Positions 20,243 to 31,764 of a stretch of DNA of 31,764 nt are shown here, piece after piece. Within the stretch, counting starts at the first letter, position 1. Every line of letters begins with the position of its first letter. The notes below the pieces were generated by a model that worked only from the letters and a program-made list of their open reading frames with translations, had not been told where the DNA came from and did not search any database. This stretch comes from Liolophura sinensis (lineage: Eukaryota; Mollusca; Polyplacophora; Chitonida; Chitonidae): assembly GCF_032854445.1 (NCBI RefSeq), contig NC_088303.1:24933501-24965264 (forward strand), written 5' to 3'. Both the position numbers and the translations under genes were made by a program.

Positions 20243-23200
20243 ACTTCGGGGCCCAGGAGATACAGGTCAGGTTTACAACGTCATTTATACCATGTAACAA
20301 ACACAACTCAATATTTGAGGTCAATGTCCTAGGTGCTTAATATAGTAATGCTTGTGATGGATATCCTACATGTACAGTAGCTATCACATCAATTGCCGGA
20401 TCAGCGCGGAAACGGACTGAGGGCAACATTATTAATTGATGAAACAGTTCTCCAATCAGCCAAAAAGGAAAAATAATACACATAAGTCCATATGCACGTT
20501 CTAAGCAAGTATTATTACAGTAAAAAACTCATGTAACAGTGAATGCTGTTTGATCAGTCCACTATGAGGGGTACACACGTACTGATGAATCATTTACAAA
20601 TCAGGTACAAGCTGACCTGCTTGGTTCATCTAAGGCACTAATGAGAACATCAGCTAATTACAACAGGAAACTCATGCTGTTATTCCAGGATTCTGAAAAT
20701 AGTTTTGTATCCAGACAACCATGAATAGGTCAGGAAACACACTTGGATATGTTTTATACATGTATATATCAAAGGAATTGTAGGATGCAAATTTTGGATG
20801 AAACCATCCAGTACAGGTGTAACTGCTCCATAAATAAACACCATAATAAATTCTGAAACTCTCGCCTTAGTTTTGAGACTATTTATGGTATCACTGGAAC
20901 AGAGAATTGCAACAAATTACAATGTCATTGCCAGAATCACTCAAGAAATCTTTATACTTCAATCTGATACATGATCGAGTGTACATATTTTTTATCACAA
21001 GAACTTCAGCTACTATTGGCTCCTATGACATAATATTAATTTTACACATATTCTACCATATATATATATATATATATATACACACACTCAGAGTTTAATA
21101 ATTGAATTCCAATCATAGATTGATTAAATTATGTTGGGTGATATATACATAATGTACATATCAGTAACTAGCGCACAACCCTGGACAATTATGGCACAGG
21201 GCAGCAGTGAGAGGGATGTTTGAAAAAACTGCCACATCTACAAGACGGCCTTCACGATATAAGCCTACTTACACTACAGGTTCTATAAGACAAAAAATGT
21301 CACCTTAGCCACTATACCAGGGGTCAAAATGTTTAGTCATTCACTCATTTTAAGAGCTCAATGACCTCAAATTGTGCCCAGGTCATTACAGAGATGATTA
21401 GGAATCATACAAATATTACCAATTTTAGACTCATAAATGATCGTTATATTTTATCCACTTCCATGTTGCTTTACCTTGATGTAAATAAAATCTAATACAT
21501 TTAACACCTTCATTTCATATTTGATGACTGCACTTTTTGTTGAGGTCATCACTATGAAGAGCTCAAAATACAGAACATTTTGAACTCTGTATACCCTTAA
21601 TTATATGTAGGCCTTTATTTCAGACTTTTATTCACAAAGGTGTGCCTATCAACACACTACACCTGAACGATGAGTAAAACATCTATTACTGGGCAAGTAT
21701 AGATGTAGAAATGAGTTACAGTGACATTGAGGGAGGGATTTTACTGACATTTCAAGCTGAAGTTTTGGGTACCTTTAAATAACACTAGTATCAATGCACG
21801 AGTCATTTTCCTTCCTAACAACACAGCAGCTGGCAAAAATGGGCCATTACAGGTAGCTACTTCATAGAGATCCTATCACATTTCTGGATCACCTCGTGTA
21901 TATTACTGAATGGCCTGACAGTTGACTTGTTTAAAACGTCTTCAACCCAGCTTCACCTTGAAGACGTCATACTGAACTGGTTACCCATATACCTGTGTAG
22001 TATTGGTACTTCAGTATAATGAGCCAAACACACCTCTTGATATTTACCCTTATTCAACATGTGTGTGTATACACAAAAATTCTTCTGTGAATAAATGGAA
22101 GATTATGGCTGAACGCCACATTGACAATATTTCTTCCATATTGTGGTGATCAGCAGTTTTGATGTTTGTCTGTCTGTCCATTACCCAGTGAAAAATCCAG
22201 CTGAAGCTTGGGGGCAGAGTATTTGCCCGATACACACAATTAGGGGTGGAGAACACCTTGGGGATGAATGGTAATAATCTCAGAGGTCATGGGAGGTCAC
22301 AGGTGATAACAGTTCAGAACTAGGCAAAACAGAACCTGAAAATGTCGCATTTCAAGAGGCTTTCCTTCATCTTTCTTTAGATACATGTACTTTCAAATAC
22401 TGAAGTCAGGATTCAAAGTCATATTGTCTCGGGAAATATCTGGCTTAAAGACACATGACCTGACGGTCAAATGTGAGACAGACTTCCGCATATGAGCTGA
22501 TTTTCATTAAATGTTCTACCTTGTGCGTCGGACGAGTCTCAGAAAACTTATGATTGGGCAAAAAACAAAACAACCCCCCCACCCACCCACACACACACCT
22601 ACCAACTACCACCACCACCATAATATCAGCATACAGGGAAATTTGGGGCACTTGCTCTTGAACAAATTGATTTCCTCTACACAATATCGCATAACTTCCA
22701 GCGTACATGTACTCGCTGCTGGTGGATTTCATTATTGGTTAGGAAATCAGTGATCAATATAGATTGGGTTTATCACCATTTCAATACATGTATTGAATAA
22801 TAAGTCAGCAAAAAAACTAGAGCATGACGTCAAAGCATTTTAGCCATTAGTAGGCTTGTTGGAAAGTTAAATAGCAATTTTTTGTTAAAAGAAGCCACAC
22901 AAAAATGGTAACAACAAAAGAAAAACCTACTTTAATGTGTACAACACATATCTGTTTCTACTTGTGACAGCTTAATTAAACTTGAAAAAATGTGAAAACA
23001 TATTAAGTGGAATTTTACGCCCACATTATTTTTTCTCAAATTGTTTGTTACATGTATTAGAGATAGTCAGTTCTAGGAAATCTACCCAGACTAGGCTGAA
23101 ATATTCTTCAAGTGAAGTTAAACAGTTTCCATTACAGACCTTTTTTTAAGTACAAAAATTTCCTAAAATTGGGTACCCGTATATGTGTAGATCTTATAAC

Positions 23201-23568
23201 TACATTTATATTTGCATATTATAACACCTCATGAAAACAAATGTCCAGACAGACAATTATAGTCACATAAAAATCAGCTTTATTTATGCAGATAAATTCT
23301 GATCACGCTATTTTCACTTTGTGGCTGGATCATGACGAAGCATCAGGAAGAAGGCAGATTTTACATCACTCCCACTTCACTGGAACCTTTCATCTCAGAT
23401 CTCTATCAAACAACATCAAATGAACATAAAATTCCTCCATGGGTCTGAGAATTATTATATTATACACATACCTACTAAGAATATTGATTTAAACATTTCC
23501 CTCAAAAGGGTGGATTATACTTGCCTTAATAAAACTTTTTGGCTATGTGAAAATTTCCTTGGGATTCA
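20243..23568. other. AT-rich non-coding DNA
   Basis: It contains a (TA)n run at about 21058-21080 followed by CACACAC, and a CA/CCA-rich tract near 22574-22620. A TATAAAT lies on the minus strand at 20289-20283, ahead of the minisatellite ORF. No coding exon or known repeat was identified. Confidence 0.45.
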
Positions 23569-23763
23569 GTTTACACCCATGTACACCTATGTATTAAATT
23601 ATATTACAAGATTACAGACCCCAACTACCATTAGTTTACACCCATGTACACCTATGTATTAAATTATGATACAAGATTACAGACCCCAACTACCATCTGT
23701 TTACACCCATGTACACCTATGTATTAAATTATGATACAAGATTACAGACCCCAACTACCATTA
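23569..23763. repeat. three tandem 65-bp repeats
   Basis: Three nearly identical copies begin at 23569, 23634 and 23699, each with TTTACACCCATGTACACCTA and ACAAGATTACAGACCCCAAC. They differ at a few positions only (for example ATATTAC against ATGATAC), so the triplication is recent. Confidence 0.92.
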
Positions 23764-24449
23764 TGTTCTAAAAATATCTTATAAAGTATCGTATAGGCAA
23801 ACAGAGTATATGATTCATACAAACTCAATTCTTCCAAGTTGGACAATTCAGAAAATGTATTTTATACCCATACAGAAATTAATTATCTCAAATAAACACT
23901 CCCTGCATCAAAAATTGACTTTTTTTATCAATAACAAAAGAACAAAATGGATCATTAATGGTACACGTGTAGTTCAATAAACAGGTACATTATAAACACA
24001 TGTAGACGTATCAGGACCATGCAGTTAATATGATGACGTACTATCTCCCCCCACTGCCAGAAAAAGCCAGCCAATCTCTTTTTATAGTAAGTGCATGTTT
24101 TTAAAGGTTCAGGTTTTCATGAAGTCAATCCTCCCAGGTTACGAGATATATGATTATCAGTAAGAGATCATATACATGTAGGGATTCACCACTTACTCTT
24201 TGTTTACTAGCATCCTGCCAGCTTGTTTTCTTATTTGGACGTGGTAGGGTAATTAATGGTCCACCTTTTACACTGATGCAATTTTTATTTTACGGAAAAA
24301 ATGTTAAGTTAACACGTTAAGTTCGACATTTGGAAACCATGAAAAGGTGTTCCCGGTCGATAATCGCAGGCCATTGCAAAGGCCACATTAGAAGATTACT
24401 CAAATAATTTTTCACGGCGATACAATCATAACTGGGTCAATGTAGTGTA

Positions 24450-25020
24450 GATCACATTGTGAGTATTACGTATAACTCACAAAATAATGTGGGTGTTATG
24501 TGGAACTCACGAAATAATGCAGGTGTTATAAGTCAGAGCATATTCTGGGTGTTGTGCAGAACTAAGAACATAATGTGAGTGTTATATAAAGTTAGAACAT
24601 GATGTGGGAGTCGTGTGGAACTCACAGCATAACCTGTGTGGTGTGGAACTCACAGCGTAATGTAACTGTTGTGAGTTATAGCATAATGTGGGAGTTGTGT
24701 GGAACTCACAGCATAATGTGATTGTTGTGAGTTATAGCATAATGTGACTGTTGTGAGTTATAGCATAATGTGACTGTTGTGAGGAACTCACAGCATAATG
24801 TGACTGTTGTGAGTTATAGCATAATGTGATTGTTGTGAGTTATAGCATAATGTGACTGTTGTGAGTTATAGCATAATGTGACTGTTGTGAGTTATAGCAT
24901 AATGTGGGAGTTGTGTGGAACTCACAGCATAATGTGGGTGTTGTGTGGAACTCACACTGTAATGTGACTGTTGTGAGTTATAGCGTAATGTGGGTGTTGT
25001 GTGGAACATAATAGCATGTT
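24450..25020. repeat. minisatellite of 26-bp and ~30-bp units
   Basis: Two unit types alternate: one with GAGTTATAGCATAATGTGAC and TGTTGT (26 bp), and a longer one with GGAACTCACAGCATAATGTG and GGAGTTGTGT. Copies between about 24650 and 24990 are nearly identical; those left of about 24600 are more diverged. GTGAGTT in one type is the reverse complement of AACTCAC in the other. Confidence 0.9.
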
Positions 25021-27170
25021 AACTTAAATCATAATGTATGTTAGCAAGATCAGAGAGAAATACAGAGCTTTCACTATAAGTTGTACTCATAGCGGTCACC
25101 ACCATTAGTTAAAGTTGCTCTGTAGAACCAACATTATTAAAGAACATATTAGATCATAACCTATAATAGTGTAAAGTTAAGTCCTATAGGTAGCCTATAT
25201 CAGCTACAGAAACATGCTCAGGGGGCTTTTTGGAGCTCATCACAAAACCAAATAGGTGACCTGCTACATCAATACACCTCATCCATAAGATCACAGGTAG
25301 GTGGGTTGGGGTTGGGAGTTTAAATAAAGGCACAACCAGTAACACATGTGTACAGAATACCCACCACAATGGACATGTTTAATGTTTAATGCACCTTTTG
25401 TGTCCTCTAAGTGGCTCTCCCAGAGTGGATCAAATATTATGAACTCAGATCAGTTACTTGTAGATACATTGACCTATTTATAACCATTATAAATCCAGAA
25501 AGACATTGTTCGTATTCCATTCATTCAGAGGTCAGCCTGTATAGCTCATGCAGGCTGAATAATTCAATTCAATTCAATATGCACAGTGTAAAGGATAGGT
25601 AACACATTGCATAATTCCATGCCCCAATTCTCCATCCTTTTTATAAACAAAAACAAGTGATTACAAGCTTTTCATGCATCCTAATGATTTCTTTTTTTAG
25701 CAGATAAATCTACAGAGCCAGGATAATTCATTTTCAAGGTTTCATAAAAAGAATAACTTTATCAAACTAAGTACATGAAAGATATTGTGTCTAAATACTA
25801 TGGCTATAGCCTATGTCTACATGCATTCATGTATACACATATATAAAAAGGTTATGTGAAAACCTTATATCACTTTTCTCACAGCACTGCAGTTCATGAA
25901 GGTCCAAAGCTGTAATAAGCCATTTATCAAAGATTTACATATACATACATTTAGTTATCTATCATACCGTTTATGAATGTCTATGACAGTAACATATGTG
26001 CACAACAGATTTATATATCCACATGACAGATCTCCTATAACTGTAAAATGAACCACTGACTTAAAATTTATTATCGCAAACTAACTGTGTTTAGCTTTAT
26101 CCAGAAATGATCACATGGACATTGCTATGTTTGCGAATTTACAGTCCATAATGTAACAAACACAACAGCACAAGAGCAGGTTGATTTGGCTAAATTGTGT
26201 TCTTCTAGTCAGGAAGTTTGTCAGGTACAGGGACATGGTGAGTGCCACGAGTTTCTCTGCGTTCTGTTCAGATTCTTCTACCCATAAACCTGACTGCCAC
26301 CATTAAAGTGATGAAACATTCTTGAATACAGAGTTAAGCTCAATTAAATAAATAAATAAATAAACCAATACACATGAGACATTGCGGTACCAATTTACAT
26401 TTTCATTTTTTTTTAAGATTTCTATTCCACTTCATCATTTTTACATTTAAAAATGAAGACAGGTTCAAATGCAATTTATGTAAATAAAGTAACAATTCTA
26501 AATTGGGCATGTAAAATCAACAACGAAAAATTAAGTACTTCGACAGAACAGTGTTAAAGCTGGCAGCATGCCTATAAATAAATACATCTACTATGACTGT
26601 GTAGATATTTAAGAGGTAGACTACATGTGCCTGAGTTGACACTATTTATTGTGATATGTTATTCAGAGACCATATGGCGTGCAGAAAGCAGATAAGCATG
26701 TATATACATTACATATGTTACATGTATATAGGGCCACTGATCTGTGTTCACATCCTCACAAACATAGAAGCTTTAATGCTAATATGTGGATTATTAAACC
26801 ATGTGAAACACTGTACACATACAACAGCATGCACAAATACAACACTAGCTAATGATGCTTGCTCCAAAATTTAATTACAGTTAGCGCAATTCTCACTCAG
26901 CAACCTGTACTTGCCAATGTCCCTACAGCTAAGTGGAGCGCTAACGAGATATCACGGCCGGAGTTTACCTGTACATGAAAGTGTCTTCAGCAGGATAACA
27001 GTGCTAGTCAATTTTCATCCTATATGTCACACTGGTATCTACATGTGTATTTAGCTACACTTTTATCTCCCTCAAACGGAGCCAGATGAATCTATATAAA
27101 CTGATGGGTATATATATCCCATTAACATAAAAATCTAATTACTATTTACACAAGGTGTCATCATTACCTG
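25021..27170. other. AT-rich non-coding DNA with microsatellites
   Basis: It holds a short (AATTC)n run near 25558-25576 and an (AAAT)n run near 26345-26363. A slightly GC-richer, CpG-bearing patch lies near 26930-26960. No supported exon was found. Confidence 0.45.
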
Positions 27171-27247
27171 GCCACATTGTAGACCACTGCCTGTCCTTGC
27201 TACACAATAAGACCAGAGTTAAATCTCACAGTCACCATGCACTCATG

Positions 27248-27354
27248 CTATGAGGACATATCTTCCCAGCTGTAGTTATGACACAACTCAGAGATTTGCT
27301 GGTCGCGAGCTCTCACAGCCTGTTCACGGAAGTCTTCTAACGCTAATAGCAGGT
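27248..27354 (-). CDS. possible terminal exon of an unrecognised minus-strand gene
   Basis: A GC-richer island in AT-rich DNA. On the minus strand, an AG at 27356-27355, preceded by a branch-like CTGAC, could start an exon reading Leu-Leu-Leu-Ala-Leu-Glu-Asp-Phe-Arg-Glu-Gln-Ala-Val-Arg-Ala-Arg-Asp and ending Tyr-Ser-Trp-Glu-Asp-Met-Ser-Ser, then TAG (27250-27248). The charged helix and the Ser-Trp-Glu ending recall C-termini of some GT4-type glycosyltransferases, but that is only a resemblance. The island could equally be a 5' untranslated exon, since a CAG|GTAATG donor lies below it at 27168-27167 and a CCAAT-like motif and TGACGTG lie above it. It does not join in frame to the espin-like exons. 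Confidence 0.2.
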
Positions 27355-27601
27355 CTCGGCAGCGTTGTCAGCAGCAGTGGTGGGGATGAATCTTAGCTGG
27401 TCATGTGACTAGCACATGCTTCACCTGGGCAGGTGTACTTGATTAATTCCTGCAGTACAGTCGTGGTGATAAACACACGTCAGTGAAGCAGAACAAAGTG
27501 TCCAGGGGTTCCATTGGAATAATCCATCTGTCAGTTAAACCTTACAGCACTATCTGGGCTGACCCACTACATCAACCCAACTAATACTCCGTGCATTTTC
27601 G

Positions 27602-27766
27602 GAAAAAAAACAACAAAAAACAAAAAAAAAAAAAAATTACACTGAACCCATGAAACTGGCCAATCCAACCAATGTAGTTTTGTCTCCAAAATCAAATTAC
27701 AAATGTGCACATATAACTGCACTGAAAGTTGCCCTTTCAAATGCGAAAAGGTTGAGGAATTGGGGT
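27602..27766 (-). mobile_element. truncated MITE with A-rich end
   Basis: Its minus strand aligns with the plus strand of the MITE at 30504-30716, sharing CTGAAAGTTGCCCTTTCA inverted, the AAACTACATTGG / CCAATGTAGTTTTGT block and the GAAAAGGTTGAGGAATT end. Similarity stops at an A-rich run (27602-27637), so one terminus is missing. The two copies are in inverted orientation about 2.8 kb apart. Confidence 0.55.
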
Positions 27767-29362
27767 TCCAGTAGGTTGAAATTTGGGAAACTCTAACCCT
27801 CAAAATTAGAATTCGTTGATATCTGAAAGTACGGGAATGGATGAATTTGCCTCTGTGAAGACGAATGTGCTGTAACGTAGTGGGTGAAATTAATTCTCTT
27901 TTGACACCGGCCAAAGCAAACCTGTAATACTGAACCTAATTTCGGTAAAATGGAGCAGTGCAGTGGTTTGCGTTCAGCAATGTTTTTCTCTCAAAGAAAG
28001 AAATCGTCCCATCCCTCTCACCCACAAATTGAGTTGGCCAGAATTTAGAAAGTTTGCACGTTACCCGCAGCCAACATTTTTTTTTTTAAATCATGGCCTA
28101 GCCCAAACACTGGAAATGCAACCATTATGTATCATGCAGCTAAAGAGTGTGAATAAATACTTCACACTGTATTGACCAGTATTTTATGAAACAAGTACTG
28201 TGTTTTACAATAACGATGCTAAAGGTGGGTTTACATACCCAAATAGAAGAAAACCTTAGGGAGATGCTAAAACACACCATGGCAGCACACTGTAAAACTG
28301 AAGCAAATCAGTAACAATTTTCACCACCTCAAAATTGCCCTCATCGGACTGTTCGCAATCCCCAAAACATCTGGTCATTGGATTTTAGGAGCAGGTTGTA
28401 TTTTGATGTTTATTGTTCAATGTACACAAGGGCTTGTTTCCATAGCGATACATTAAAATGAGGTAAATGATCAATGATGTTAACATGCTTTAATGCATTT
28501 AGGGATACTTCTCACTGATTCTTAGAGGAAAACTAGAGGTAAATAATGCACCCTTTTCAGCAAGCAAATTACAATGTACCAACTTATTACGTATGTTTAA
28601 GCAACATCATCTGCTAACAAAGTAAAAAATAATCTTTGTTGATTGCTTCACCTTTTTGTTTTTTACTGTTGCAAATAAAAATATGATATTAAAACTTTCT
28701 TCATGTCTGCAGAGAAGAAAAATTTTTTACAAAAAATGAATAAAGCTAATTCATTAAAGTAATTAACATGACAGTTCTCTTAGAAAAAGTTTTTCAACTT
28801 ACTTTGCACTCTAACATTTGAAACAACAGAAAAAGCCTAATGCACTCTGTGTAGATGGAGTTGTGTCTATGGTTGAGTGATCAGACAATGGTCACAAACT
28901 GTGTGTATCGCAATTAAGTCTTTATAATCTCCAACACACAGAACTGAAATGTGAGCAAAGCTTCAAGACCCCTAGTTTGAAATTGAAGAAGACATGGGTG
29001 GGTGTTTTGTTAAGTTGCTATTTCAGACCCAGTCTCATACTCTACCTGCCCTCTTTGGTATGTCTAGCTGATAGAACTCAAATGTACAGAGTATATCAGT
29101 TCCACAAGTTCATACGCATGATAGGATTTTTCACCTGTGCCAACATTTAAACGTTTAATTTTTGATGCGTCCAAAGTCAAGTTACTATACAGCGAAGTAC
29201 ATAAAGTTGGAATCAATTACAGCTGCTTTGAATGATGTCCAATTTTCTTGCAAAATCTTGGAAAAAACATCTTTCAACAATGTGCCGAAATTTCTACATG
29301 CAAGTGCCATGTGTAAAAGGGTGAACATGTACATGAGCTGGAGAATTAAATTACATATACTG
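27767..29362. other. AT-rich non-coding DNA
   Basis: Only short ORFs are present and no repeat family was recognised. A T-run lies near 28078-28087. Confidence 0.45.
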
Positions 29363-29837
29363 TAATTCTTTAACCTTTACCACCACTGAAACACTTTTTC
29401 CAGTGGAATTTATGCATATAATTATCATGAAAATAATCCCTAAATTGATTTGCTTATGTCAATAAAGATGCAAGCTTCATAAACGGTGGGGGCCTCCATG
29501 GCTCCGTTTGTTAACCCGCTAGCGCAGCGTAATGACCCAGAAGCCTCTCGCCAATTCGGTCGCTGTGAGTTCAAGTCCAGCTATTGCTGGCTTCCTCTCC
29601 GGCCATACATGGGAAGGTCTGTCAGCAACCTGCGGATGGTCGTGGCTATGCCTGGTTTCCTCCCACCATAATGCTGGCCGCCATCGTATAAGTGAAATAT
29701 TATTGAGTACAGCATTAAACACCCATCAAATAAATAAATGAATCATAAACTGTGCAAATTATTTCTCTACACCCCAAGTTATCTCAGAATGTTTCAAAAC
29801 ATTGATTGCAGAGGCGAGTGAAAAGGTTGAAGAATTA
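29363..29837. mobile_element. MITE interrupted by a SINE
   Basis: The termini are TAATTCTTTAACCTTT (29363) and AAAGGTTGAAGAATTA (29837), an imperfect inverted repeat. Removing the nested SINE and one copy of its 8-bp duplication leaves about 209 bp, close to the sizes of the other two copies. TA at each end is consistent with a TA-targeting (Tc1/mariner-like) family, which is inference. Confidence 0.65.
29485..29742 (+). mobile_element. tRNA-derived SINE nested in the MITE
   Basis: 258 bp flanked by TCATAAAC (29477-29484 and 29743-29750). The head has a diverged A box (TGGCTCCGTTTGTTAAC, 29499-29515) and a good B box (GAGTTCAAGTCC, 29567-29578). The 3' part reads CGTATAAGTGAAATATTATT, then GAGTACAGCATTAAACACC, and the tail is AAATAAATAAAT. 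Overlapping ORFs on both strands are not genes. Confidence 0.85.
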
Positions 29838-30503
29838 GCTGCGTTCTACAGCACTGAAAAACAAACTCTTCCAAGTCTGCATCTAAGACTAAATTTCTTC
29901 AAGATTTAGTGTTATAAATCATTTATCTGGCCTTAACACTTTAGAACTTATTATGGCTAAGTGATATTGAATTTCCCACAGGAAACGTACAAAGCTTAAT
30001 GGTAAGAAGAGCACAAAAGTGGCTACCTGGAATCCAGGTGTTTTTTGTACTTATTAAGTATTACCAGTAATAGCCAATCTACAGACCACCTGGCAGGTAA
30101 TAATTAATTTGCGGGATTTCTTTAATGGGTGGATTTCAAGGCAATTCATGTTCGTATCTGACACAGACATTTATTATGATCCTAACAATAGAAATACCTG
30201 TTTGATAAACCTCTTTATAGCTGGAAGATCTCAGGTGTTGCAAACGAAGGATAAATTGGAATCAGACAGGAAAGTAATAAGGTTTACAGATCAAAATGAC
30301 CGACTGCTATCCACTAAGTAAATCACAGTTCAAGTGTAAATAACACGGCTCATGTGACCAGTCATTTGAAAGTAATACCACTTAAATGTACGTTCATGCT
30401 GGCTGGGAAAGAAGTTCACATAATCTAATTTGTCTGAATCCGATCATGTGGCCAAGCATCCAGGTACATGTACATCACTCTGGTCAACATAATCCCCGTA
30501 CCC

Positions 30504-30716
30504 TAATTCCTCAACCTTTTCACATATGAAAGGGCAACTTTCAGCGCAATTTACCCACATTTTTATGTTGATTTTGGAAACAAAACTACATTGGCTTGAT
30601 TGAACGGCCACTTTCAGGGCTTCAAAAAATTGCACTTTTATCAGTCTACACAGAACAATGACCTAGAATATGCCTGAATAAACACCTTGCAAACATGTGA
30701 AAAGGTTGAAGAATTA
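30504..30716. mobile_element. MITE with near-perfect 22-bp terminal inverted repeats
   Basis: The left end is TAATTCCTCAACCTTTTCAC followed by AT; the right end is its complement with one mismatch (ATGTGAAAAGGTTGAAGAAT, then TA). At 213 bp it has no transposase. Its interior differs from the 14151 and 29363 copies, so it is a second subfamily sharing the same ends. Confidence 0.75.
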
Positions 30717-31764
30717 CACTATACTACTGTGCTAGCTGTCATTCGGGCAGCCTATAAATGTTTAGCTCTGAATTTCCCTTTTAGTAGGCCTAGTACATAT
30801 GACTCCTAGTACATATGATAAATGTGCAAAACCACAATACCGTGACTTGCTTACATCGCAACATTCATGATTTAATACTGATACCCTCACTTTTATTTTT
30901 ATTTAAAGTTTAACATTAACTTTTATACTGAATTTCTGATCTTTATATTTACTGATCTGCTGGTAGTTTCTTTTTTCATTACCATAAGAATGGTATAGAC
31001 GATATGTAAAAGAAAGCAAACTTTGGAAGTGAACACTACTGGTAGTGAACGCTAAAATGTTTGCAACCCATATAAGAAACACAAAGAGGCACTTTATTAG
31101 TCACATGCAGCAATAAAATGCCTCACATATTTCACCTGTTGGTGCTTTACACACCGAATCTGAAGACTACTTACTGTACTTATAGTGACGCTCAGGTATG
31201 AAGGTGAAACATACCCCACTATGATGGAGATCCCTGTGATTTAATCAGCTACTAACACAAGACTAACCAAAGGCCACACATCACAGAGCCTTCAAGAATT
31301 ACTAAAGCTAGATATAACTTGGGCGATGAAACTTTTTATATCCACTTGAATAGCTAGGATTCACGTCACAGATCAACCCATCCAAATCCAGAGGTTCAAT
31401 TATAATGATGTTTCTGCCCTGTTGGTTGTGACTACTTCACTTTATGATCCTGGATACAGAGTGAGGCTAGTCTAGCATAACAAATAAAGGTTCATCGTCA
31501 CCATACAGGCCCTCAAGCCAAATTTCTCTCCCCTTCCCCTAGGCTGGGAGGAGATCCACAGCCTATACCTGATAATACATCCTGCTACTAAATGCTATAA
31601 AAATCTGACAAAACATCTTCCACTTTTGTACTGTTATTTTTTGGTGTTTTTGTTTTTTTTTTGGTTCATTTTAATGTGCAATTTTTGGTATATATAAATG
31701 AGAATAATACAGCATCTCTGTTTACTAATACATACATATATATGCAAACTTTATCTCCCGGATG
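30717..31764. other. AT-rich non-coding DNA to the window edge
   Basis: No exon, repeat family or RNA gene was recognised. There is a GTTTTTGT-type T-rich tract near 31635-31660. Confidence 0.45.

Overview
This window looks like nuclear DNA of an invertebrate animal, most likely a mollusc or other lophotrochozoan. It is AT-rich, with spliced coding exons, long introns, minisatellites and many short interspersed elements. SINE tails of the ACTC and AAATAAAT types, and the frequent palindrome TACATGTA, are features I associate with mollusc genomes; that is recollection, not a search result. No prokaryotic gene organisation, rRNA, free-standing tRNA gene or CRISPR array was seen.

The only gene I can build with confidence is on the minus strand between about 13.8 kb and the left edge. 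Exons at 12270-12066, 11499-10593, 6406-6142, 4058-3909 and 3172-3093 join by GT-AG introns with matching phase at every junction. They encode an acidic/tyrosine-rich and proline-rich region with a 12-proline run, then a WH2-like actin-binding motif, then two Met-Pro-x-Trp-Lys-Arg basic blocks. This is the layout of the actin-bundling half of espin. A TATA box plus an exon holding only the start codon (13717-13715) joins in frame and predicts a short, ankyrin-free isoform of about 549 residues. A candidate last exon (289-250) supplies a stop.

Region by region: 1-300 is the candidate terminal exon and 3'UTR. 0.3-3.1 kb is a featureless intron. 3.18-3.48 kb is a pyrimidine-rich 17-bp minisatellite directly against a 3' splice site. 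3.5-6.0 kb has ABM exons and SINE fragments. 6.1-6.4 kb is the WH2 exon. 9.3-10.6 kb is a CpG-denser block with unassigned short ORFs. 10.6-12.3 kb holds the two large N-terminal exons. 12.64-12.98 kb is an intact SINE. 13.7-13.8 kb is the short-isoform promoter. 14.15-14.36 kb is a MITE. 16.7-17.0 kb is an intact SINE. 17.98-20.04 kb is a 66-bp dimeric minisatellite that keeps a 757-codon frame open. 23.57-23.76 kb is three 65-bp repeats. 24.45-25.02 kb is a third minisatellite. 27.2-27.4 kb is a possible unassigned exon. 29.36-29.84 kb is a MITE interrupted by a SINE. 30.5-30.7 kb is another MITE.

The gene models rest on splice signals, phase and motif recognition only; no transcript or database evidence was available.
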